27,852 bases of DNA. Source: Chthonomonadaceae bacterium. GTDB lineage: Bacteria; Armatimonadota; Chthonomonadetes; Chthonomonadales; Chthonomonadaceae. The position numbers and the translations under genes were made by a program. Below the pieces are notes generated by a model. That model saw nothing but the letters and a program-made list of their open reading frames with translations. It ran no database searches and was not told the DNA's origin. Below are positions 1-7,469 of the stretch, piece after piece. The stretch covers positions 1-27,852 of the forward strand of contig JACMPS010000187.1 in the NCBI GenBank assembly GCA_014377395.1. The letters run 5' to 3'. Positions within the stretch are counted from its first letter, which is position 1. Each line of letters starts with the position of its first letter.

Positions 1-915
1 AATGACTCACTGGACGGCTTTCTGCAAAATCTGCGAATCGGACGAAGTGCGGCGGTACACACCCTTCGCGCTTACCGTGCCGATCTCGTGCAGTTTCTCA
101 GTTTTGTGCAAACTCACCCCGATTTAGGAAGCGACCGTCTGTATTATCTGGAGCGAGTTCACGTTCGGGCTTTCCTCATGGATTTGCAACTCGGAGAGTA
201 TCAGCGCACCAGCGTCAACCGCAAACTCGCTTCCATTCGTGCGTTTTGCAAATGGGCGATGCGGCAGGGGTTTCTGGAGTCGGACCCTACCGTTGGGGTC
301 CTCACCGTAAAGCAGGAAGAGCGGGTTCCCAAGTTTTTGCGTCTTTCCGAGATCGAAACTCTGCTGAATGCACCCGACATGAACACGGCGGAAGGACTTC
401 GCGATAAGGCAATGATGGAACTGCTTTACGCCTCTGGGATGCGGGCAGGAGAAGCACATCTCTTATTGCTGGAAGACTTGAATCTCGAAGAAAAAACCGT
501 ACTGGTGCAACACGGTAAAGGCGACAAAGAGCGAGTCGCAATGCTGGGAGACGCGGCAATCCGCGCCCTTCGCGCTTACCTCGCGCACGGCAGACCCGAA
601 CTCGCCGCACACAATAAAGGCGTCACCGACAAAGCCGTTTTCCTGAACAAATTCGGAACAAGGCTTTCGGATCGAGGGATTCGGCGTACCTTCGACAAAT
701 ACTGCAAGATCGCTTCGGAACGCCTTAAAATCACTCCCCATGTCATGCGTCACACCTTCGCGACACACCTCCTTAACAATGGAGCGGACATTCGCGCCGT
801 TCAAGAACTCCTCGGTCATGCCAACCTCATCACTACGCAAGTCTATACTCACGTCACCACCGAACATATCAAGGAAGTCTACGAACAGGCGCACCCCCGC
901 GCCGACAGTGAGTAA
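1..915 (+). CDS. Xer-type site-specific tyrosine recombinase (5' end outside window)
   Basis: The frame is open from base 1 without a start codon, so the gene begins upstream; the GTG at 88 is internal. The visible N-terminal part is the helical SAM-like core-binding domain that clamps DNA. The catalytic domain follows. Numbering from the GTG, all tyrosine recombinase residues are present: Arg119 (in LLYASGMRAGE), Lys144 (HGKGDKER), His218 and Arg221 (HVMRHTF), His244 (LLGHANL) and Tyr253 (TQVYTHV). Known XerC/XerD proteins are about 300 aa and resolve chromosome dimers at dif; about 304 aa are visible here, so little is missing. XerC and XerD cannot be told apart from this sequence, and an integron- or element-borne integrase is less likely given the compact Xer-like length. 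No dif-like site was recognised nearby. Confidence 0.93.
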   Translation, partial: NDSLDGFLQNLRIGRSAAVHTLRAYRADLVQFLSFVQTHPDLGSDRLYYLERVHVRAFLMDLQLGEYQRTSVNRKLASIRAFCKWAMRQGFLESDPTVGVLTVKQEERVPKFLRLSEIETLLNAPDMNTAEGLRDKAMMELLYASGMRAGEAHLLLLEDLNLEEKTVLVQHGKGDKERVAMLGDAAIRALRAYLAHGRPELAAHNKGVTDKAVFLNKFGTRLSDRGIRRTFDKYCKIASERLKITPHVMRHTFATHLLNNGADIRAVQELLGHANLITTQVYTHVTTEHIKEVYEQAHPRADSE

Positions 916-997
916 CGCAGAGGAAAGTGTCATAGTCAAGCATTAAGTGTTGAGAAGGGGGTTTACCTTTCAATTTTAGAGTATCAAAGAATCAAGT

Positions 998-1127
998 GAG
1001 TCCGGGGAATAAATTCTCCGGCTCTAGAAGCGCCCCAATCACAAACTCCTGTTGGACGGTTCACAGGTACGTCCAATCACAAACTCCTGTTCAACGGTTC
1101 ACAGCACTTCCACCTGCGTGGACTCAA
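998..1127 (-). repeat. Dispersed hairpin repeat, family R1, with two internal units
   Basis: Read on the minus strand it starts with a GTCCAC...GTGGA-type hairpin, continues through two copies of a 32-base unit (1073-1104 and 1035-1066, period 38, differing at two positions), and ends with a GCCGGaGAATttATTCCCCGG-type inverted repeat. The 1073-1104 unit is identical over 32 bases to the reverse complement of 14274-14305. The element lies in the 560-base gene-free gap after the recombinase. No coding potential is convincing here. Confidence 0.85.
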
Positions 1128-1221
1128 TGCAAAAGCAACCTCTTCTCTCTCGACCCCTGAAACTCTTATCGTTTGGCTCGAAAGCACAAGTAGTGTGTCC
1201 GAGTTTTAGCCAATTCAGGGG

Positions 1222-1415
1222 CAGAATGGGGCGTGGAATTCATTCCTGCGGCAAATGCGAGGATTTCGACTTTCGCTGAGAGGATGCTTGATAAGTCTCT
1301 CTTCGAGGTCAGAATATGAGCGATCACGCTCGGAGGCTACGTCTTTGTCCGCGATTGAATGAACTCGGAACGGCGAAGCCGCCAGAAGGGCATTTATTCC
1401 GCCGGAAGACGGCAA
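1222..1415. repeat. Degenerate R1-like repeat remnants
   Basis: Two further stretches share the flavour of family R1 but are decayed: GGAATTCATTCC-type inverted repeat near 1234-1250, and GCTCGGAGG with GGCATTTATTCCGCCGG near 1333-1403. Similar text recurs at 27560-27617. The rest of the 916-1475 gap shows no gene, RNA or clear promoter. Confidence 0.4.
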
Positions 1416-1475
1416 ATTCCAACCCCCTCCTAACTTTCCCCTTGCATAAATGTGAGAAATCAGACTGGTGCGTTC

Positions 1476-4028
1476 TTATTTTCCCAAAGTATAAACAGGA
1501 AGTCCGCGCCAGCGGTTTGCTTCGGAGGGATGAGAGAGGCGGTATTCGTCCGTCAGTGATTTGCTCCAGGTACTGATTGTGAGATAGCGGCGAGTCATCT
1601 CTTCACGGCGAGCATCGGGGATGCGCTGAAGTCGCTGATAACACTGTTGGAGTTGGTAATGCGCCTGCTCATCGTCGGGATCAACGGCGAGAGCGGCTTC
1701 GAGCGATTTTGCGGCGTCGGCATAACGTCCTGCGTAGTAGTCGGCGAGAGCGATTTCTCGTCGAAAAGAGGTGTCTTCGGAGAAGCGCAGAACGAGCGGA
1801 GATAGTTGCGCCAGCGCAAGATCGTACTGCCCCTGACGCCGATAAACGCTCCCTAAGCCGAACTGCGCTTCCGCGTTTTGCGGTTCCCGTTTGAGCGTCG
1901 CCTCGAACTTCGCTTTCGCGGCAAGAAGCGCAGGTTCACGCAAATAATATCGCCCGAACGCAAGCGCAACCTGAGCGGATTGCGGCGAAAGCGTCTGCGC
2001 CGTCTGCAAGGCATAAAGAGAACGCGAAAGATCGGGGCGATCCACAGGGGAGAGTGCGGCAAGCCCGTAGCGCGTCCAACGCTCCCACAGGGGACGAACC
2101 GGAACGCCCTGCGCCTCCAATATTGTGCCGTCGCTCAAGGTCACGCTTGCCCTTGCCATATCGGTGATCGGGTTTGCCCCCTCTATGAGACCCGCCGATT
2201 TTGCGATGTCCGGCGTCCACTTCTGAGACCGAAAACGGGATACGATGCGCCAACGTTTTCCCGGAACCTGAAATTGAAACCGGACCAGTTCCGATGCTCC
2301 CGGTAAAAGAACTCTCTTCCATGCCGTCGAAACTTGCCGGGCGAGTTGATGACGCAAAAGCGGCTTTCCGTCCCGATCAATCGGGAGTTTGCCATAAGTA
2401 TGGGTGTCCGGCGGGAGCGGGTCTTCTTCTCGCTTGACAACACCGCTTTGTGCAACCACTCTCCCCTGCTCATCAAAGATTTGGACTTCGATCCACGCCC
2501 GCCGCAAATCTTCGTAACCCCCCGGAAAAGCGTGTCCCACGCTCTCATTCGTGACCAGAACATCAAGCGTCACCCTTTTTCCCGAGACGAGCAAACTAGA
2601 ACCGGAAGTGGAATTGGTGTCGAGTGGGGCAATCCATGCCTCCCCACGAGGACGGCTAGCATCGGCAGCACGAAGCGCAAACAGATCAAGGCTTACTCGA
2701 TTCTGAGTGAGATTATCCGGGCGGTTTCCTGCGGAGAGGTGCGAGACATTTCCCTCTGAGGTTTGGGGGAAGTGGCAAGATTGACACTCTTGCCCGGTTT
2801 TCGTTTCGGTTTTGCTCAGTGGAAATGCCCCCGCAATCGTGCGCCCGGAATGTAGTCCACTTCGCCAATCGCCGTAAGTGTCGGTGGTCTGCACAAACTG
2901 AAATCCGTTTTGTGCGACATTATGACTTTGACGATGACACGCGGCGCAACTCTCGGCTTTGTTGTGGAAGCCGGGAATGTGGAGGGCATTGCTATGCGGG
3001 GTTGGGCGCACCTTCATCAGAAAATGATGCAGTCGTTTGCGCCAGCCCTCGGCTTCATTTGCAAAGGGATAGGTCTCACGGACTTGCAAAGTGTACGCGC
3101 CATTGCCCTGACGCACCGAAGCGGTTTCGGTCATTGCGTGGCAGGACAGGCAATCCACTCCCGCCGTGTTGTTTCCACTCTTCGACTTCTCCTCATCAAG
3201 AGCCACGCGAGGGGAGTGACAGGAGGCACACCAACGGGACGCCCGATTTCCTCGTTCGAGGCGGAATCCGGCAAGTGCCGCCCGATACACCGGATTGATC
3301 GCGGAAGTGGCGTGTCCCGACTGTGCCCACTGCGTATGTGCCGCAGGGTGACACCCCTTTTCCGAGCAGGTTTGCGGACTTTGCGCGTCCCAGTTTCGGA
3401 ACGTGGCATCAGCGGAGTTGACTTCCGAAATCTGAATAAGAGCCGGAAACCGTGGACTTTGCGCCCCCTCAGCCGTCACGGAGGTAAGGTCACGGACATA
3501 CGCTTCGGGGGCATACAAAAGTCGGTCAGCAGTCACCCAACCGAGCAAAGGGAGGAGCAAAAGGAGTAATCTGAGATTGGATACAGGGGGGCGTGAGAGA
3601 GAGGTGACTTTACTTTTTTTCGGTGTCCGCGCTTCTTTTTCAGGAGAAGAAGCAGAAGAGCGAACAGACTTCTTACGGGCAAAGACGTAAATTCCAGTCG
3701 CCAGAAATCCGGTGATGACATGAGAAATCCACAACGCTCCGTCTCCGTGAACCACCGTGCCGACAACGCCCTGCCAGATCATCCACACACCGCCAATCAC
3801 GCACACACTCGCCAGCATCGCCATGACTTTACGCAAAGAATTCCAATCACGCCAAAATTTAAGCAGGAAGACCGCACCCGGAAGCACAATAATCAAACCA
3901 ACCACAAGGTGCATCAATAAAACAAATGTGGCGACGTTGCCCATTTCATTCCGTAGCGGAACGAACAGCAACCCTCCCGTGAGTGCCAGAGAAGCAAACG
4001 CAATTTTAAGCAAGGGTAGACGACGCAT
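1476..4028 (-). CDS. Membrane-anchored multihaem c-type cytochrome with C-terminal TPRs
   Basis: An 850-aa protein that probably carries electrons at the outer face of the cytoplasmic membrane. The N-terminus has about four hydrophobic helices (roughly residues 5-25, 32-56, 68-90, 98-116) with histidines inside two of them (His40, His103), then a basic linker and a fifth helix (152-168). The exported part has one CX4CH site (C221-C226-H227) and four CXXCH sites (C267, C293, C361, C415), so up to five covalent haems. Around residues 490-520 comes a segment with NESVGHAFPGG, a pattern known from multihaem cytochromes of the c554 type. From about 690 to the end are TPR-like helical repeats. Redox partner and substrate cannot be read from the sequence. 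The gene stands alone, convergent with the gap after the recombinase. The ATG at 4028 gives the first hydrophobic helix directly. Confidence 0.85.
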   Translation of the reverse strand: MRRLPLLKIAFASLALTGGLLFVPLRNEMGNVATFVLLMHLVVGLIIVLPGAVFLLKFWRDWNSLRKVMAMLASVCVIGGVWMIWQGVVGTVVHGDGALWISHVITGFLATGIYVFARKKSVRSSASSPEKEARTPKKSKVTSLSRPPVSNLRLLLLLLPLLGWVTADRLLYAPEAYVRDLTSVTAEGAQSPRFPALIQISEVNSADATFRNWDAQSPQTCSEKGCHPAAHTQWAQSGHATSAINPVYRAALAGFRLERGNRASRWCASCHSPRVALDEEKSKSGNNTAGVDCLSCHAMTETASVRQGNGAYTLQVRETYPFANEAEGWRKRLHHFLMKVRPTPHSNALHIPGFHNKAESCAACHRQSHNVAQNGFQFVQTTDTYGDWRSGLHSGRTIAGAFPLSKTETKTGQECQSCHFPQTSEGNVSHLSAGNRPDNLTQNRVSLDLFALRAADASRPRGEAWIAPLDTNSTSGSSLLVSGKRVTLDVLVTNESVGHAFPGGYEDLRRAWIEVQIFDEQGRVVAQSGVVKREEDPLPPDTHTYGKLPIDRDGKPLLRHQLARQVSTAWKRVLLPGASELVRFQFQVPGKRWRIVSRFRSQKWTPDIAKSAGLIEGANPITDMARASVTLSDGTILEAQGVPVRPLWERWTRYGLAALSPVDRPDLSRSLYALQTAQTLSPQSAQVALAFGRYYLREPALLAAKAKFEATLKREPQNAEAQFGLGSVYRRQGQYDLALAQLSPLVLRFSEDTSFRREIALADYYAGRYADAAKSLEAALAVDPDDEQAHYQLQQCYQRLQRIPDARREEMTRRYLTISTWSKSLTDEYRLSHPSEANRWRGLPVYTLGK

Positions 4029-4104
4029 ACGCCATTTTACCCTGAATGGAGTAGCGGGGAGAGTGTTAAGTATTAAGCGTTAAGTGTCGAGGTAAATGCT
4101 CTTA

Positions 4105-4206
4105 CCCTGATTTTGTTTCCCTACTTCTCTCTGCGTCTTCGCGTGAGATCCTCTCTCTGACTTTCTCTGTGCCTCTGTATCTCTAGCGTAGCGGGTGATA
4201 GATAGT
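4105..4206. repeat. Dispersed repeat, family R2
   Basis: It contains CTCTGCGTCTTCGCGTGAGA, then CTCTGTGCCTCTGTATCTC and TAGCGTAGCGGGTGATAG. The same ordered blocks recur at 8823-8945 and 17780-17865, and partly inverted at 10270-10300. It fills the gap in front of the Gfo/Idh/MocA gene. Function is unknown. Confidence 0.75.
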
Positions 4207-4259
4207 TCAACGCACCGTTTTTGGATCGAACACAACCAGCAATAAAGGAAAAGACAACT

Positions 4260-5321
4260 ATGATTCGTTGGGGCATTATCGGGTGCGGAGACGTAACGGA
4301 GCGCAAAAGCGGACCCGGATTTCAGAATGTGGAGGGCAGTCGTCTTGTCGCTGTAATGCGCCGGAACGCAGAGCGAGCCGAAGATTATGCAAAGCGGCAT
4401 GGGGTTCCGCGCTGGTACTCCAACGCAAATTTACTGATCCATGATGCGGAAGTGGATGCCGTGTACATCGCAACTCCGCCCGGTTCACACCTCGATTATG
4501 CAAAGCAGGTGGTGGCGGCGGGCAAACCTTGCTATATCGAAAAGCCAATGGCGCGTTCCTATCGGGAGTGTCTTGAGATCACTGAAACTTTTGCGAAGGC
4601 AAACCTGCCGCTTTTTGTTGCGTACTATCGGAGAGGACTAGACCGATTTCTAAAGGCGCAAGAACTGGTGCAAACGGGCAAAATCGGAACGGTAAGCGGC
4701 ATCCTCTATCGCTTTTCGTCTTCGGCACATAAGGCACGACAACGAGACGCCGAGACACTTTTTCCTTACTCACCCACAACGGAAATGAAGACGGAACTGC
4801 CCTGGCGTCTTGATGCGACCGAAGCGGGAGGCGGGCTTTTCCTTGATCTTGGTTGTCACACATTGGATATCATAGACTTCATTGTCGGGGAACTGCAAGA
4901 CGTATCGGGGGAAGCGGGAAATGTGGCTTCGGCACACGCCGTCGAGGATTGCGTCACCCTTTCGTTTCGTACCGAAACCGGAGCGGTAGGAAGTGCGTTG
5001 TGGAATTTCGCTTCTGCGTTTTCGGAAGACATGATTCAAATTACGGGAACCGAGGGACGTATCACCCTTTCGACTTTCGGCAATGAACCCGTCCTTCTCG
5101 AAACAGGAGAAGAAACCGTAACCTTTGACCTCCCGAACCCGGACACGATTCAGCAACCCCTGATTCAAACCATCGTGGATGCCCTGCACGGCAAAGGCGA
5201 ATGCCCCTCTACCGGGATTACGGCTACCCGCACCTCCCGCGTCATGGACATTGCCCTTTCCGGATACTACCGGGGACGCGAAGACGCCTTCTGGACTCGT
5301 CCGGAAACGTGGCGCGGGTAA
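4260..5321 (+). CDS. Gfo/Idh/MocA family NAD(P)-dependent oxidoreductase
   Basis: A 353-aa cytoplasmic oxidoreductase probably acting on a sugar, inositol or a derivative. Residues 1-20 carry the Rossmann fingerprint (WGIIGCGDV). The family EKP motif is in YIEKPMARS, where the lysine normally binds cofactor and substrate. Further on, DLGCHTLDIIDF corresponds to the GxHxxD region that normally contributes catalytic residues. Length is typical. I chose the ATG at 4260 because AAAGGA lies at the right distance in front; an in-frame TTG at 4221 would add an unlikely leader. The gene ends 12 bases from the convergent ABC ATPase gene. The exact substrate cannot be assigned. A second, only distantly similar family member is at 23329. 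Confidence 0.9.
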   Translation: MIRWGIIGCGDVTERKSGPGFQNVEGSRLVAVMRRNAERAEDYAKRHGVPRWYSNANLLIHDAEVDAVYIATPPGSHLDYAKQVVAAGKPCYIEKPMARSYRECLEITETFAKANLPLFVAYYRRGLDRFLKAQELVQTGKIGTVSGILYRFSSSAHKARQRDAETLFPYSPTTEMKTELPWRLDATEAGGGLFLDLGCHTLDIIDFIVGELQDVSGEAGNVASAHAVEDCVTLSFRTETGAVGSALWNFASAFSEDMIQITGTEGRITLSTFGNEPVLLETGEETVTFDLPNPDTIQQPLIQTIVDALHGKGECPSTGITATRTSRVMDIALSGYYRGREDAFWTRPETWRG

Positions 5322-5333
5322 CACCTCTTGTAT

Positions 5334-6191
5334 CTATTCCCCCTCTCCCGGATTTTGGGGGCGGGGGTTAGGGGGTGGGGGCGCACTCTTTGCGTCTTCC
5401 CGGTATGCCGTCAGCACCTCTTCCACCGAGCCGTCCATGCGAATCACGCCGTTCTGTAACCACAAGATTCGATTGGCGACTCGCTCCACCACCGAAAGAT
5501 CATGCGACACAAACAAAATCGTTTTGCCTGCTCGTTGCAACTGCGCGATAAAGCGATAGCATTTGTTTTGGAAGGCTTCATCCCCCACAGCAAGCACCTC
5601 GTCCACCAGCAAAATATCCGGGTCAATATGAACCGCTATCGAAAATCCGAGCCGTAATTTCGCCCCGTCGTTCCAACCGTGAAGTGCGGTGTCCATTTTA
5701 TCTTCCAACTCGGAGAAGGCAACAATCTCATCTCGCTTTTTGGCAATCTCTTTCGGAGTTAGCCCTAAAATAGCACCGTAGAACACGATGTTTTGCTCTG
5801 CGGTCAGGTCAAGGTGAAACCCCGCTCCCAGCGAAAGAAGAGGAGCAATTCGAGCGGCATTTCCCTGCGGATTTAGCAAATCCACACGTCCGGAAGTCGG
5901 GCGATAAACCCGCGCCAGTATCCCCAACAGAGTAGACTTCCCGGAGCCGTTGCGCCCGATTACTGCCACCGTTTGCCCCTGCGGAACCGAAAACGAAAGA
6001 TCGGTCAGGGCAGGATAATTAACTACTTTTTCCGCACGAAGCAAATTGAAGACCGCACGTTTAATCGAGGAATAATGCTTTTGTCGAAAAACTTTGTTGA
6101 GGTGGTCCACGCGAATCGCCTCCACCAGATGACGCGAGTGGAGAGAAGTCAGATCAGAATCATCGGTGGCACCGGAAAGAGAGTCGGTCAT
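5334..6191 (-). CDS. ABC transporter ATP-binding protein, Wzt/TagH-like polysaccharide exporter subunit
   Basis: A 285-aa ATPase that would power export of a polysaccharide or O-antigen-like chain with the permease encoded just upstream. Walker A is GRNGSGKS (79-86), Walker B ILLVDE (193-198) followed by VLAVGD as is usual in Wzt/TagH, and the switch histidine is His230 (FVSHD). The signature region reads NDGAKLRLGF (174-183) where relatives usually have SSGM-xRLAF. The carbohydrate-binding C-terminal domain of some Wzt proteins is absent. The final 16 residues, rich in Pro, are encoded by a dispersed G-rich repeat (5337-5387). Start: the ATG at 6191 lies 5 bases after the permease stop; an ORF from 6302 would overlap the permease heavily. 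The gene is translationally close to its partner. Confidence 0.92.
   Translation of the reverse strand: MTDSLSGATDDSDLTSLHSRHLVEAIRVDHLNKVFRQKHYSSIKRAVFNLLRAEKVVNYPALTDLSFSVPQGQTVAVIGRNGSGKSTLLGILARVYRPTSGRVDLLNPQGNAARIAPLLSLGAGFHLDLTAEQNIVFYGAILGLTPKEIAKKRDEIVAFSELEDKMDTALHGWNDGAKLRLGFSIAVHIDPDILLVDEVLAVGDEAFQNKCYRFIAQLQRAGKTILFVSHDLSVVERVANRILWLQNGVIRMDGSVEEVLTAYREDAKSAPPPPNPRPQNPGEGE
5337..5387. repeat. G-rich palindromic dispersed repeat, family R4, copy 1
   Basis: The core is CCCCTCTCC-CGG-ATTTTGGGGG followed by runs of G. Copy 2, with AAG in place of CGG, is at 19415-19456. This copy lies inside the 3' end of the ABC ATPase gene and directly abuts its TAG. Its C-run/G-run palindrome could also form a hairpin between the two convergent genes and act as a weak terminator. 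Confidence 0.8.
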
Positions 6192-6196
6192 TGAGG

Positions 6197-7039
6197 TTAT
6201 CGCTCTCGCTCGACGAATTCCCACTTGCGACGATTGAAGTAGGCATAGCCCGCCAGTGTAAAGAGGATTGTCAGCACAAAAGAAACGGCGAAACTGCTCC
6301 AATCCATGTCAAGCGGAGTCCCTTTGAGATTGAGGCTTTTAGGAGGTAAGCGTTCGAGCATCACATGGCGGTAAGCGTTGATGACGGAGGCAACCGGATT
6401 CAGCATATAGATTCGGTAAAGCCAGGGACGCCCGCTTGATAATGCCCAGTACCACACGTTATCCGCCATAAAAAGAATCGGGAAAACAAACAACAACAAA
6501 TTGACGAACGTTTGATAGATGAACTTTACATCTTCGTAGAAAACGGAAAGGCAGGAAAGCCACAGCGACATGCCCACCACGAAAATCAGCAATTGAAGCG
6601 TGACAAGCGGAAACAAAAGCATCTCCCACAGCAGGGGAAGCCCTTTGATGCCATAAAACCAGATCGAGAAAATGCACCAACCAAGCAAAAAATGAATAAA
6701 ATTTGAGGAGACGTAGGTAAGGGGAACAATCTCGCGGGGAAAGTAAACCTTTTTGATGATGTCTTTGTTGGTGAGGAGTGAGTGCGCCGCGTCCAGCGTT
6801 GCCGCATAAAAAAATGTCCAGGGGATCAACCCACAAAGCAGGTAAGCCGAATAATTCTCCGCTCTCACCCCCAGCGTACTGCGGATAAAAAAGGTATAAA
6901 CAATGACCTGAACAATCGGCGGCACAATAGACCACACAAACCCGAAGGCGGAATTTTTGTAGCGAACATAAAGTTCACGCGCCACAAATTGCCGTAAAAG
7001 CCAGCGTCGCCCCCAGAGTTCGAGAAATTGTTCACGCAT
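6197..7039 (-). CDS. ABC-2 type transporter permease, Wzm/TagG-like
   Basis: The membrane subunit of the polysaccharide exporter, about 280 aa, with the family pattern near the start (ARELYVRYKNSAFGFVWSIVPP) followed by about six hydrophobic segments. It would form a homodimer channel moving lipid-linked polysaccharide across the cytoplasmic membrane, driven by the ATPase encoded next. The ATG at 7039 overlaps the last 8 bases of the HTH gene; an ATG 12 bases earlier (7051) is also possible, and a longer start at 7075 would intrude further. Spacing to the ATPase gene is 5 bases, so the three genes look like one operon. No glycosyltransferases are visible in the window, so the cargo is unknown. 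Confidence 0.92.
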   Translation of the reverse strand: MREQFLELWGRRWLLRQFVARELYVRYKNSAFGFVWSIVPPIVQVIVYTFFIRSTLGVRAENYSAYLLCGLIPWTFFYAATLDAAHSLLTNKDIIKKVYFPREIVPLTYVSSNFIHFLLGWCIFSIWFYGIKGLPLLWEMLLFPLVTLQLLIFVVGMSLWLSCLSVFYEDVKFIYQTFVNLLLFVFPILFMADNVWYWALSSGRPWLYRIYMLNPVASVINAYRHVMLERLPPKSLNLKGTPLDMDWSSFAVSFVLTILFTLAGYAYFNRRKWEFVERER

Positions 7040-7268
7040 CGGTGTCGTCATCAAGCACCACGTCATCAGTGACATCGGAGGGGCGGGCGGGTTCCAGAAG
7101 GGAAAGCAGTGCCTTACGGGGAATCAATACTTTGCGTTTTCCCGCAATGCGAAAGGCTTGAAGACGCTCCTGCCGAATGTAAGAGCGGATGCTGGACTGA
7201 CTGACCTGCAAAAAAGCGGCTGCCTGTTCGACGGTGAGGAGGTCGCGGGCTTCCATATCCATATCCAT
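7032..7268 (-). CDS. Small helix-turn-helix DNA-binding protein (excisionase/MerR-like fold)
   Basis: A 78-aa protein. Residues 9-58 match the excisionase-family HTH layout: LLTVEQAAAFLQVSQSSIRSYIRQERLQAFRIAGKRK in shape, that is a recognition helix, a short wing with GKRKVLIPR, and then an acidic tail (DDVVLDDDTD). The start at 7268 has AAAGGG at a good distance. It is the first gene of the exporter operon and overlaps the permease by 8 bases, so the two are probably co-translated. It may regulate its own operon. It is not linked to phage or plasmid genes here, so a role as a true excisionase is unlikely. Function is inferred from the fold only. Confidence 0.82.
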   Translation of the reverse strand: MDMDMEARDLLTVEQAAAFLQVSQSSIRSYIRQERLQAFRIAGKRKVLIPRKALLSLLEPARPSDVTDDVVLDDDTDA

Positions 7269-7469
7269 AGTTTGACCCTTTTGTGAGCGAGATGATTAAC
7301 GGATTCGAGTTTGTCCGGTGCTGTGGTAGCGAGCGGTTAAATAAACGATTGGCGAGAGGTGCCGAGGTTGCAAAGCCCCTCTCATCAAGTCGAAATCGAA
7401 ATCAATAAGAATAACAGAGTATACAAAATGCCGACAGGGAATGTCAATAGCTTGCAGAGAGATTCTTCA

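Noticed and set aside
1035..1104. Short direct repeats resembling a mini CRISPR array
   Set aside because: Only two 32-base units with a 6-base gap; they are internal parts of repeat R1, also found singly at 14274, and no cas gene is nearby.
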